Assembly (NCBI RefSeq): GCF_030816915.1
Contig: NZ_JAUSYN010000002.1
Coordinates: 3,733,501 to 3,797,500, forward strand
Source: Streptomyces sp. B3I8
GTDB taxonomy: Bacteria > Actinomycetota > Actinomycetes > Streptomycetales > Streptomycetaceae
Reading direction: 5' to 3'
Length of the DNA: 64,000 nucleotides
Position numbers and translations under genes: made by a program. Position 1 is the first letter of the stretch. Every line of letters starts with the position of its first letter. This document shows positions 54,861 to 62,851 of the stretch, piece after piece. The notes beneath the pieces were generated by a model. It saw only the letters and a list, made by a program, of their open reading frames with translations. It ran no database searches and was not told the origin of the DNA.

Positions 54861-56885
54861 TCAGGGGGACGAAGTCCCCGCGGGCCCCCTCCCCAGCAGC
54901 TCCGCCAGCCCCCTCCGCGTCGCCGCCAGCACCACCCGGTCCCCCGCCCTCAGCACATGGGAGGACGGCAGCCCCCACATCGCCGCCGCCGACGGACCGC
55001 CGGAGGCCACGTCACGGCCCAGCACCCGCCACTTCCCCGCCGCGAACGCCTCCCCCACCGTCCGCCCCTCCAACTGAGGATGCCCCGCCACCTCCACCGC
55101 CGCGAACAGCAGCACCCGCCGCTCCACCGGAATCGCCCCGAGGATCTGCCGCCCCAGCATCGCCGCCGCGAACGTCGGCGCCGCCAGGTGCGACACACTG
55201 CGGCTCCGCGTGAGCGCCTGCGGATGCGCGGCCCGCAGCGTCCGGTACACCGCCGTCGCGAAGTCGTCGTCGTACAGCCGCAGCACCACCCGCAGATCCG
55301 GCCGCACGGACCGTGCGTACAGCGCGGCCTCCAGATTCGTGGTGTCCGCGCTGGTCAGCGCGAGCAGCGTGCGCGCCCGGTGGATCTTGGCCGCCTCCAG
55401 GACCCCCTCGTGCGTGACGTCCCCCAGCACCACCGGAACCCGCAGCCTCCGCGCCACCGCGAGCCCCCGCGCCTCGGGGTCGCCCTCGACGCACACCACC
55501 GGGATGCGCAGCTCCCGCAGCCGCACCAGCACCCGCGTGCCGATCTTGCCGACGCCGAGCAGCACCACGTGCCCGGACAGCCCGCGCGGCGGCTTGCGCA
55601 GTCCGGAGTTGGTGCGGAACGTGCCGAGCGCCTCCAGCACCGCTGCCAGCAGCACCGGCAGGAGCAGCAGCCCGACCAGCCCCGACAGCAGTTGCAGGAT
55701 CTGCCGCCCGGCGGGCTGGCCCACCGCCGGGTCGTTGATGGCGAACAGGTCGAGCAGCGTCAGATAGGTGGCCCGCAGCGGACCGGTGTCGGTCACGGCG
55801 AGCTGTGCCACCGCCAGCGCGACGACACACGCCACCAGCCCCGCGAACGACCACCGCAGCCGCCGCGACAGCAGCAGCGCGAACGGCACCATGCTGCGCC
55901 CGGCGGGCTGCCGGGGCCCGGTGTACGACACGGTCTCCAGGACGACGGTGCCGCGCCCGGTGGCCGCCGCGACGGCCGCCTCGTCGGGCAGCAGCCGGGG
56001 CCCGTGCTCCCCGCTCTCCTCGGAACCGTCGGCGCCCGCCGGGTCGTTGGCCGTGGCGGAGAGCAGCGCCAGCGTGCACAGCCCGGGGTCGGCGACCTGC
56101 CCGGGCGCGGGCGGCTGCCGCTCCACCGCGCGCAGCATCAGCCCGTCCGTCTGGACGACCTTGGTGGTGCCGGTGACGGCGGTCGCGGCCAGCGCGGGCG
56201 CGGCGGTGTCGGCGTCGGACAGGACGGTCGTGGAGGCGTCGAGGTTGTCGTCCGCGCCGACGGACCCGTCCGCGCCGATGATCGCGAGCGCCGCCGCCTG
56301 GTCGAGCAGCGCCTCGATGTGCTGCCCGAGGCGGCGGTTGTAGAGGCGGAGCACGAGCCGCAGCCGGGGGTTGAGGCGCCGGGCGGTGAGCGCGGCGCGG
56401 ATGTTGGTCTCGTCGTCGTCGTAGACGAGGGCGAGCGCGGCGGCCCGCTGCACGTCCGCGTCGGCGAGCACGGCCTCGACGGCCTCGGACGCCTCCACCA
56501 GCCGTACGGACCCGCCCGGTTCCGGTCCGGGGAACGCCCGGCCCCCGCGCCCGCCCCGGCCGCCGTCACCCCCGGCACCGGCCCCGCCGCCCCCGTTCCC
56601 CGCCGCCCGGGTCACGGCCGCGGACACCCGGTCGAGCAGGGCCGACCCGCGCTGGCGCCCCACCACCGGCTGGCGGGCCAGGCGCCGGGCGGGCGGGACG
56701 ACGAGGGTGACCCGTTCCCCGTAGACGTCGCGGAGTTCGGCGGCGAGCCGGTGCGCCAGCCCGTCGTCCCCGCACACCACCATGTGCGCGCCGCCGTCGA
56801 TCGAACCGGTCGGCCGCCCCGTCGGTCCCGTTGATCCCGTCGGTCCGGTGGGACCCCTCCCGTACGTTCCGTCGCCGCTCGCCAC
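54861..56885 (-). CDS. RCK/TrkA-N membrane protein, ion-channel-like
   Basis: About 674 residues. Order: first Rossmann RCK domain (MVVCGDDGLAHRLAAELRDVYGERVTLVV ... TNIRAALTARRLNPRLRLVLRLYNRRLG), membrane part with two to three helices (WSFAGLVACVVALAVAQLAV, GLVGLLLLPVLLAAVLEAL), second RCK domain (GHVVLLGVGKIGTRVLVRL ... DTTNLEAALYARSVRPDLRVVLRLYDD) and a TrkA-C-like end. The loop between the helices reads ATYLTLLDLFAINDP and lacks the TxGYG potassium filter. Resembles CASTOR/POLLUX-type or other ligand-gated channels. GTG 56885 is one possible start; GTG 56975 is another. Confidence 0.78.
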   Translation of the reverse strand: MASGDGTYGRGPTGPTGSTGPTGRPTGSIDGGAHMVVCGDDGLAHRLAAELRDVYGERVTLVVPPARRLARQPVVGRQRGSALLDRVSAAVTRAAGNGGGGAGAGGDGGRGGRGGRAFPGPEPGGSVRLVEASEAVEAVLADADVQRAAALALVYDDDETNIRAALTARRLNPRLRLVLRLYNRRLGQHIEALLDQAAALAIIGADGSVGADDNLDASTTVLSDADTAAPALAATAVTGTTKVVQTDGLMLRAVERQPPAPGQVADPGLCTLALLSATANDPAGADGSEESGEHGPRLLPDEAAVAAATGRGTVVLETVSYTGPRQPAGRSMVPFALLLSRRLRWSFAGLVACVVALAVAQLAVTDTGPLRATYLTLLDLFAINDPAVGQPAGRQILQLLSGLVGLLLLPVLLAAVLEALGTFRTNSGLRKPPRGLSGHVVLLGVGKIGTRVLVRLRELRIPVVCVEGDPEARGLAVARRLRVPVVLGDVTHEGVLEAAKIHRARTLLALTSADTTNLEAALYARSVRPDLRVVLRLYDDDFATAVYRTLRAAHPQALTRSRSVSHLAAPTFAAAMLGRQILGAIPVERRVLLFAAVEVAGHPQLEGRTVGEAFAAGKWRVLGRDVASGGPSAAAMWGLPSSHVLRAGDRVVLAATRRGLAELLGRGPAGTSSP

Positions 56886-57031
56886 GAGGGGAAAGACTGC
56901 CTCAGTCGGGCGCCCGGTTCCAGGGGCGGGGGCCGGCCGGTCCGCCCTTGCCGTCGGCGCGTGCGTCGGCGACACTTCGACGGGACCGGCCGGAGGCGGC
57001 CGGTCGAGGGCGCGACGGAACGGGAGCCACG

Positions 57032-57244
57032 ATGTTCGGCCTGAGCGAGCTGGTCGTGATCCTCCTGGTGGTGATCGCCGTCGTCGCCTTCAAGAAGCTC
57101 CCGGAGCTGACGCGTTCGGCCGGGAAGGCGACGCGGATCTTCCAGACCGAGTCGAAGGCCCTGCGCGACGAGGACCCGGAGGGCGCTCCCCGCACCATCC
57201 CCGGCACGGTCGTCAACCGCGACGAGCAGCGGCCCCGGACCTGA
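57032..57244 (+). CDS. TatA-like Sec-independent translocase subunit
   Basis: 70 residues. N-terminal membrane helix after a short FGLSE segment (MFGLSELVVILLVVIAVVAF), hinge KKLPELTRSAGKATRIF, then a short charged tail. This is the TatA/TatE layout but shorter than the main TatA. No tatB or tatC is nearby, so it is an accessory or orphan copy. ATG after ACGGGAGCCACG. Its end overlaps the convergent zinc-ribbon gene by 32 bases. Confidence 0.87.
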   Translation: MFGLSELVVILLVVIAVVAFKKLPELTRSAGKATRIFQTESKALRDEDPEGAPRTIPGTVVNRDEQRPRT

Positions 57245-58157
57245 CACCGCCCCCGGCACCGGAACCAGACGGCGACGCCCAGCCGGTACAGGCCGCACGC
57301 AACGCCTGCTTCTTGTCGCAGCCGGGGCAGCACCCCTTGTGGGGGCTGCGGAACGCGCGGTCGCAGTCGTCGCAGTTCTGGAGGGGGTGAACGGTGAGGG
57401 AGGGGGCGGCCTCGGTGCGGGGGACGGGCGGGGGCGCGGGGAGCGGGGTGTCGCGGAGACGGTAGGCGAGGATGCCGGCCGGGCGGCCGAGGAAGGCGTC
57501 GGGGAGCCGGGTGGTGAGCAGATCGGTGATCCGTACGGGACTGAGGCCCGCCGCCAGCCACGCACCGACCGCCGGGGCGAGCCGGGCGGCCTCCCGCTCG
57601 GAGAGCACGAGCCGGGGGTCGACCCGGCGCAGCCGCACCAGCACGTCGACGGCACGGGGATCGGCGTCGGCGAGGGGGGAGACGGCGGGGGGCGGGGGCT
57701 GGACCGAGGGGAGTCGGGGCGTGGGAGCTTCCGGTGCGGCGGGCGCCCCGCGTCGCGCCCGGCCCCGGAGCGGCTTCGGCGGGCCCTTTGGATCGGGCGG
57801 CCCGGCACCCCCGGGAACGTCGTAGAAGTAGGTCCGCGTACGGATCTGTCCCCCAGGCACCCGCTCCCGCCGCCGCTCCAGGAACCCGGCGGCTTCGAGC
57901 TCCCGCAGCGCCCGGGAGATCAGGATCTCGCCCTCGTCGAAGTGTGCGCACAGCGCGGCGATGGTGACGGGGTGCCCGTCGGGCAGGGAGGAGATGTACG
58001 CCGCGACCCCGACGGTGACGGCGCTGCCACGCCGCTGCACGAGGGCGTTGGACAGGACGGTGAAGTCGGCGGTGAGCCGGGTACGGACGTGGATCACACC
58101 GGAGGTCGGAGCTCCGGCCTGGGCGCGCGGCAGCGCGTTAGACTCGGGTACAGCCAT
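57213..58157 (-). CDS. Winged-helix / zinc-ribbon protein (paralogue 2)
   Basis: 314 residues. N-terminal winged helix (GSAVTVGVAAYISSLPDGHPVTIAALCAHFDEGEILISRALRELEAAGFLERRRE) is followed by a Pro-rich linker, a helical module (LVLSEREAARLAPAVGAWLAAGLSPVRITDLLTTRLP) and a zinc ribbon (NCDDCDRAF ... GCCPGCDKK). The same modules in the same order occur in the protein at 44735-45886. The C-terminus is Gly/Ala-rich. ATG 58157 follows AGGAAGGA by about 11 bases. It lies next to a whiJ-like triad and may be a developmental or phage-derived regulator; function unknown. Confidence 0.78.
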   Translation of the reverse strand: MAVPESNALPRAQAGAPTSGVIHVRTRLTADFTVLSNALVQRRGSAVTVGVAAYISSLPDGHPVTIAALCAHFDEGEILISRALRELEAAGFLERRRERVPGGQIRTRTYFYDVPGGAGPPDPKGPPKPLRGRARRGAPAAPEAPTPRLPSVQPPPPAVSPLADADPRAVDVLVRLRRVDPRLVLSEREAARLAPAVGAWLAAGLSPVRITDLLTTRLPDAFLGRPAGILAYRLRDTPLPAPPPVPRTEAAPSLTVHPLQNCDDCDRAFRSPHKGCCPGCDKKQALRAACTGWASPSGSGAGGGVRSGAAARRG

Positions 58158-58434
58158 CGGGAAGTGGTTCCTTCCTGATCGGTCAGGCCCTCGCATGTGG
58201 GATGCCAGTCCCGGCGAGGGCCGCCGTATGTGTGCGGTTGTCGCGGCGAACGTAACCGCCCGATTCCCGCCGCTGCAAGCCGGTCACCCGGACGAGTGAC
58301 AGTGCCCGGCGAGGCCGGGAGGGTGGGCGGGCGGGGAGTTCTGTTCCTGGTTCTTACAGGAGGTCAGCGGCCCACCGGGCCCTCGCGCACAAGGACCCGG
58401 TGACCCCGCCCCACGGACGCCGACCGGGACCCGG

Positions 58435-58638
58435 TCAGCCCCTGGCCGCACCTATGAACGCGCTCCAGGCGCCCGCCCCGAAGACGAGCACGGGCCCACC
58501 CGGAACCTTGCTGTCACGCACGGGAACGACGCGGGGGAATCCGTCCGCCACCTCCACGCAGTTGCCACCCTCCTGGTTGCTGTAACTGCTCCTGCGCCAG
58601 GCGGCGGCGCACAGATCGGGGCGGGACTTTCGCTCCAT
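58435..58638 (-). CDS. DUF397 small protein
   Basis: 67 residues: WRRSSYSNQEGGNCVEVADG, VPVRDSKVPGGPVLVFGAGAWSAFI. Canonical DUF397, the small partner of WhiJ-type regulators in Streptomyces differentiation loci. ATG lies within the 3' part of the XRE gene, with GGGAGGACCACCATC upstream supplying a ribosome binding site. Members are thought to bind the XRE partner and relieve repression (known for WhiJ-like systems, mechanism incomplete). Confidence 0.93.
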   Translation of the reverse strand: MERKSRPDLCAAAWRRSSYSNQEGGNCVEVADGFPRVVPVRDSKVPGGPVLVFGAGAWSAFIGAARG

Positions 58639-59458
58639 GATGGTGGTCCTCCCTCACGGATCGGATCATGTCGAGCGACATGAGGGGCGGCAGCGCTGCC
58701 GCCCGCAGCCGATCGTAAGTCAGTGCCAACTCGGTGACGTCGGTCGGTTCTTCGACGAATCGGCCGTGGTGCGCTCCCTCGGTGTAGGCGACGCGGGAGC
58801 CGTCCGGCATCGTGAGGAGCGTCAGCGAGCCGCCCATCATGTCGTGCTCGCCCTGGTTGAAGGGCAGCACCTGCACGGTGAGCCGGCGCTCCGACGCAGC
58901 CGCGAGAAGTGCCTCCAACTGCGCGCACATCACCGCACGTCCACCCACCGGGCGCCGTAGCACCGCTTCGTCCAGTACCACCCACAGCTCCGGACGGTCA
59001 TTGCCGACCAGGCGTTCCTGCCGCCCCATGCGGGCGGTGAGTCTCTCCTCCAACTGCTCCGGGCCGTGCAGCGTCAGCCCCACTCGGAGCACGGCACGGG
59101 CGTACTCCTCGGTCTGCACAAGGCCCGGCATCACGGAGGCCGCGTACTCCTGGATCGACACCGCCCGCTCCGCGTGCGCCATGAACGCCCGTGACCAGTC
59201 CGGGAACGCCTCCCGGTGGACGTAGGGCCACAGGTCGACCAACAACTCGTCCGCGCCGAGGGCGGAGTCGAGGGCGCGGGCGAGGTCCCGCGTGGGTTTC
59301 GCGCCGGACGCGCGCTCGATCTGGGTGATCCGGGTGGCGACCACGTGCACCATGCTGCCCAGCTCGGCCTGGGTCAGCCCGGCCGCGAGGCGCAGTCTGC
59401 GCACCCGGGAGCCGAACATCGCCGCCATCGACGCACTGGGGTCAATTCCGTTGGCCAA
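58514..59458 (-). CDS. XRE-family regulator with DUF5753 (WhiJ-like)
   Basis: 314 residues. N-terminal HTH (GSRVRRLRLAAGLTQAELGSMVHVVATRITQIERAS) and the DUF5753 ligand-like domain (EYAASVMPGLVQTEEYARAVL, LTARMGRQERL, LWVVLDEAVLRRPVGG, TVQVLPFNQGEHDMMGGSLTLL). Family members usually stop near or just past the DUF397 start; here the frame runs on 125 bases into that gene, giving an Arg/Gly-rich tail of about 42 residues. The start TTG 59458 has GGAAG upstream; ATG 59428 is an alternative. Divergent from the ATPase gene. Confidence 0.9.
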   Translation of the reverse strand: MANGIDPSASMAAMFGSRVRRLRLAAGLTQAELGSMVHVVATRITQIERASGAKPTRDLARALDSALGADELLVDLWPYVHREAFPDWSRAFMAHAERAVSIQEYAASVMPGLVQTEEYARAVLRVGLTLHGPEQLEERLTARMGRQERLVGNDRPELWVVLDEAVLRRPVGGRAVMCAQLEALLAAASERRLTVQVLPFNQGEHDMMGGSLTLLTMPDGSRVAYTEGAHHGRFVEEPTDVTELALTYDRLRAAALPPLMSLDMIRSVREDHHHGAKVPPRSVRRRLAQEQLQQPGGWQLRGGGGRIPPRRSRA

Positions 59459-59575
59459 GACGTCACTTCCGTCCCTTGCGAGCCTTTACGAACCGAAAGG
59501 TAAGGCTCTGTCACCTTCCTGAGGGTAGGACTGTGCGTCCACTCTTGTGTACGGAACGTGAGGACGCGTGCGGCC

Positions 59576-60205
59576 ATGACGCCGCACCATCAGGAACGGA
59601 GCGGACGGACCGTGCTGACAGAAGTGACGACGCCGGACGAGGAACCGCGCACGGGCACCGGACTTCCCGTGCCCGCCGAACAGTTCGCCGACGTGCCCGT
59701 ACTCGCGGAGCGGTACGCGGCCACGCCCCGGGGCGCGCGGCTCGCCAGGCGTCGGGCGGTGCGGTGGATGGAGGAGCGGGGCCACCCGTCGGCGTCGGAC
59801 GCGTCGTGCGCCGTCGCGCTGGTGGTGGGGGAGCTCGCGGCCAATGCCGTACGGCACGGGCGGGTCCCGGGCCGGGACTTCGGCCTGCGGCTGGCGATGG
59901 ACGAAGCGGCCGGGCTGGTCCGCGTCGAGGTCGCGGACGCGGACTCCGCGCACCGGCCTCCGGCCGTCCCGCCCGCGGCGGGCCCCGAGGACGAGTCGGG
60001 GCGGGGCCTGCTCCTCGTGGACGTGCTGGCGACCCGGTGGGGGTCCGCGCCGCGCGAGCCCGTCGGGAAGACCGTCTGGGCGGAGGTCCCGGCGGTCCCC
60101 GTGGCGGACGGACCCGACGCCTACCGGCGCCGGGCCACCCGCCCCTCGTCCCACACCGGTTCCCGCGTCTCGCGTACGTGGCCGTCCGCGCCGAACAGCA
60201 GGTAG
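59576..60205 (+). CDS. RsbW-like ATP-binding protein
   Basis: About 209 residues. A HATPase domain of the anti-sigma/serine-kinase type: ARRRAVRWMEERG, N-box VALVVGELAANAVRHGRVPG, G-box DESGRGLLLVDVLATRWGS, KTVWAEVP. It completes the three-part set with XRE and DUF397 seen at whiJ-like Streptomyces loci, transcribed divergently from them. Start is uncertain: ATG 59576 or GTG 59612. The last ~28 residues lie over the 3' end of the convergent ABC-F gene (85-base overlap) and look unstructured. Confidence 0.88.
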   Translation: MTPHHQERSGRTVLTEVTTPDEEPRTGTGLPVPAEQFADVPVLAERYAATPRGARLARRRAVRWMEERGHPSASDASCAVALVVGELAANAVRHGRVPGRDFGLRLAMDEAAGLVRVEVADADSAHRPPAVPPAAGPEDESGRGLLLVDVLATRWGSAPREPVGKTVWAEVPAVPVADGPDAYRRRATRPSSHTGSRVSRTWPSAPNSR

Positions 60206-61740
60206 CGGTCGAAGCTCTTGGCGAACCAGCGGTCGTGGGTGACCGCGAGCACCGTGCCCTCGTACGCGCTGAGCCCCGCCTGCAACGCCTCCGCGCTCTC
60301 CAGGTCGAGGTTGTCCGTGGGCTCGTCGAGGAACAGGGCGGTGGTGCCGCGCAGTTCGAGCAGCAGGATCTGGAAACGAGCCTGCTGGCCGCCGGACAGC
60401 CGGTCGAACGGCTGCTCGGCCTGCGCGGTCAGCTCGTACCGCCGCAGCGCGGACGCCGCTCTGCCCCGGTCGAGCGCGTGTTCCTTCCACAGGATGTCGA
60501 GCAGCGTGCGGCCGACGAGCTCCGGGTGGGCGTGCGTCTGCGCGAAGTGTCCGGGCGCGACGCGCGCGCCCAGCGTCCACTCCCCGGAGTGTTCGACGCG
60601 CTCCCCCGCCAGCAGCCGCAGGAAGTGCGACTTCCCGGAGCCGTTTGAGCCGAGGACGGCGACCCGTTCGCCGTAGAAGACCTCCAGGTCGAAGGGTTTC
60701 ATCAGGCCGGTGAGGAGGAGCCCGCGGCAGGTGATCGCGCGCACCCCCGTACGACCGCCGCCCAGTCGCATGGTGATCTTCTGCGGTCGTGGCGGCTGCG
60801 GCGGCGGTCCGGCCTCCTCGAACTTGCGCAGCCGGGTCTGGGCCGCCTGGTAGCGGGAGGCCATGCCGTCGCTGCGGGCGGCGTACTGCCTTAGGTCCAG
60901 CACCAGTTGCCGGAGCTGCGCGTGCTTCTCGTCCCAGCGCCTGCGCAGTTCGTCGAACCGTTCGAACCGCCGCTCGCGTGCCTCGTGGTACGTTGCGAAG
61001 CCCCCGCCGTGCACCCAGACGTCGCTGCCGCCCGGCGCCGGCTCCACGCTGACGATCCGCTCCGCCGCGCGGGCCAGCAGTTCGCGGTCGTGGCTGACGA
61101 ACAGCACGGTCTTGGCGGTCTCGCGCAGCTTCTCCTCCAGCCACCGCTTGCCCGGCACGTCCAGGTAGTTGTCGGGCTCGTCGAGCAGGAGCACCTGGTC
61201 GGGACCGCGCAGCAGCACCTCCAGGCACAGCCGTTTCTGTTCGCCGCCCGACAGCGTGCGTACCTCGCGCCAGCGGGCGCGTTCGTAGGGGACTCCGAGC
61301 GCGGCGGTGGTGCACCTGTCCCACAGGTTCTCCGCCTCGTAACCGCCCGCCTCGCCCCAGTCGCTCAGCGCCTGCGCGTACGCGAGCTGCGCGGCCTCGT
61401 CGTCCTGCTCCATGAGCCGCAGCTCGGCCGCGTCGACGGCGGCCGCGGCCCTGCGTACGCGCTCCTGGGAGACGGCGAGCAGCAGGTCCCGTACGGACCT
61501 GTCGTCCGTGACGGAGCCGATGAACTGCGGCATCACGCCGAGCCCGCCGCTGACGGTGACCGTGCCGCCGTGCGGCGTCAGCTCCCCGGCGATCAGCCGC
61601 TGCAACGTCGTCTTCCCGGCGCCGTTCGCCCCGACCAGGGCGACGACGGAACCCTCGGCGACCTTGAACGAGACGTCTCCGAACAGGATGCGACCGTCGG
61701 GGAGGTAGTACTCGAGGTGCGCTGCTTCGACGTGGCCCAT
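60121..61740 (-). CDS. ABC-F family ATPase
   Basis: 539 residues, two ABC domains and no membrane part. Walker A: GANGAGKTT and GSNGSGKSH; signatures LSGGEQKRL and LSGGQQARF; Walker B LLLDEPDNYLD and LFLDEPTDNLD. The interdomain linker (~250-330) is charged and helical, the region that enters the ribosome in ABC-F proteins. Function may be translation control or antibiotic resistance by ribosome protection; no resistance context is visible. ATG 61740. Divergent from the oxidoreductase gene. Confidence 0.92.
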   Translation of the reverse strand: MGHVEAAHLEYYLPDGRILFGDVSFKVAEGSVVALVGANGAGKTTLQRLIAGELTPHGGTVTVSGGLGVMPQFIGSVTDDRSVRDLLLAVSQERVRRAAAAVDAAELRLMEQDDEAAQLAYAQALSDWGEAGGYEAENLWDRCTTAALGVPYERARWREVRTLSGGEQKRLCLEVLLRGPDQVLLLDEPDNYLDVPGKRWLEEKLRETAKTVLFVSHDRELLARAAERIVSVEPAPGGSDVWVHGGGFATYHEARERRFERFDELRRRWDEKHAQLRQLVLDLRQYAARSDGMASRYQAAQTRLRKFEEAGPPPQPPRPQKITMRLGGGRTGVRAITCRGLLLTGLMKPFDLEVFYGERVAVLGSNGSGKSHFLRLLAGERVEHSGEWTLGARVAPGHFAQTHAHPELVGRTLLDILWKEHALDRGRAASALRRYELTAQAEQPFDRLSGGQQARFQILLLELRGTTALFLDEPTDNLDLESAEALQAGLSAYEGTVLAVTHDRWFAKSFDRYLLFGADGHVRETREPVWDEGRVARRR

Positions 61741-61792
61741 GAACGGTGGAGCGTACGCGCACCCCTCGCCGGGGCGCACCGCAAATTAATAC

Positions 61793-61821
61793 TTGGCCAG
61801 CCACATAATCGGTGCTACTTT
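61793..61821 (+). promoter_or_regulatory. Promoter of the oxidoreductase operon
   Basis: TTGGCC (61793-61798), 17-base spacer, TACTTT (61816-61821), 50-68 bases before the gene. Area is unusually A/T-rich (CAAATTAATACTT). Confidence 0.6.
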
Positions 61822-61824
61822 TAA

Positions 61825-61850
61825 GTGGTCGGCCACATAAATGGGTGGCC
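61825..61850. promoter_or_regulatory. Overlapping inverted repeats downstream of the promoter
   Basis: GTGG-N4-CCAC (61825-61836) overlaps GGCCAC-N8-GTGGCC (61831-61850). GCCACATAA also occurs at 61800-61808, about three turns upstream, before the -10. Candidate operator of a MarR- or HxlR-type repressor. Confidence 0.55.
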
Positions 61851-61888
61851 GGCACGGGAGCACCATCGGCATGAGCGAGGACACTGAC

Positions 61889-62803
61889 ATGAAGGCCATC
61901 GTTTTCGACGAGTTCGGCGGCACCGAGGTCCTGCACCGGACGGAGGTGGAGACCCCCGAGCCGGGCGCCGGCCAGGTCCGCGTGCGGATCCGGGCGATCG
62001 GCGTCAACCCGGTGGACGGCAAGATCCGCTCCGGCGGCATGGAGGCCGTCTTCCCGACGACCCTCCCGGCGATCCCCGGCGGCGAGATCGCCGGAGTGGT
62101 CGACGCGCTCGGCGAGGGCGTCGAGGGCCTGGCGGTCGGCGACGAGGTGCTGGGCTGGTCCGACACCGGCTCCTACGCCGAGTACGCCCTGGCCACCCCC
62201 GACCACCTCGCACCGAAGCCGGCCGGCCTCGACTGGGAGCACGCGGTCACCCTGCCGGTCGCGAGCGACGGCGCCGAGCGGGTGCTGGACGTGCTGGGCG
62301 TCAAGGAGGGCGAGACCGTACTGATGCACGGTGCGGCGGGCGCGATGGGCACGCTGGCCGTGCAGCTCGCCACCGCCCGCGGCGCCCGTGTCGTCGGCAC
62401 GGCGGGACCGGCCAACCAGGAGTACCTGACCGGCCTGGGCGCCACGGCGACGACGTACGGCGAGGGGCTGCTGGAGCGCGTGCGCGCACTGGCGCCCGAG
62501 GGTGTGGACGCCGTGTTCGACCTCGCGGGCAAGGGCGCGCTGGAGGACTCCATCACCCTGCTCGGCGGCACGGAGCGCGTCGTCACGACCGCCGACTTCC
62601 GCGCGGCTTCGCTGGGCGTCCACTTCGAGTCCGGCCCGCAGCGCCGCTCGGCCGCGCGGCTCGCGGAACTGGCCCGGCAGGCGGCCGACGGCACGCTGGT
62701 CACGACGGTCGGCACCAGCCTCCCGCTCGCTCAGGCCGCCGAGGCGCACCGTGTCATCGACGCCGGCCACGGCCGCGGCAAGGTCGTCCTCACCGTCGCC
62801 TGA
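61889..62803 (+). CDS. NADP-dependent quinone-oxidoreductase-like MDR protein
   Basis: 304 residues, zinc-free medium-chain dehydrogenase. Seen: MKAIVFDEFGGTEVL, VRIRAIGVNPVDGKIRSG, PGGEIAGVVDALGEGV, nucleotide loop LMHGAAGAMGTLAVQLATARGARVVGTAG, and a C-terminal GHGRGKVVLTVA. Reduces quinones or enones by family knowledge. ATG 61889 has GAGGA upstream; ATG 61871 is an alternative. Followed 48 bases later by an ene-reductase gene. Confidence 0.92.
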   Translation: MKAIVFDEFGGTEVLHRTEVETPEPGAGQVRVRIRAIGVNPVDGKIRSGGMEAVFPTTLPAIPGGEIAGVVDALGEGVEGLAVGDEVLGWSDTGSYAEYALATPDHLAPKPAGLDWEHAVTLPVASDGAERVLDVLGVKEGETVLMHGAAGAMGTLAVQLATARGARVVGTAGPANQEYLTGLGATATTYGEGLLERVRALAPEGVDAVFDLAGKGALEDSITLLGGTERVVTTADFRAASLGVHFESGPQRRSAARLAELARQAADGTLVTTVGTSLPLAQAAEAHRVIDAGHGRGKVVLTVA

Positions 62804-62851
62804 TCCCTTTCGCCCGGTTCGTACAGAATTTTCGACAAGGAGAGGTCCCCC

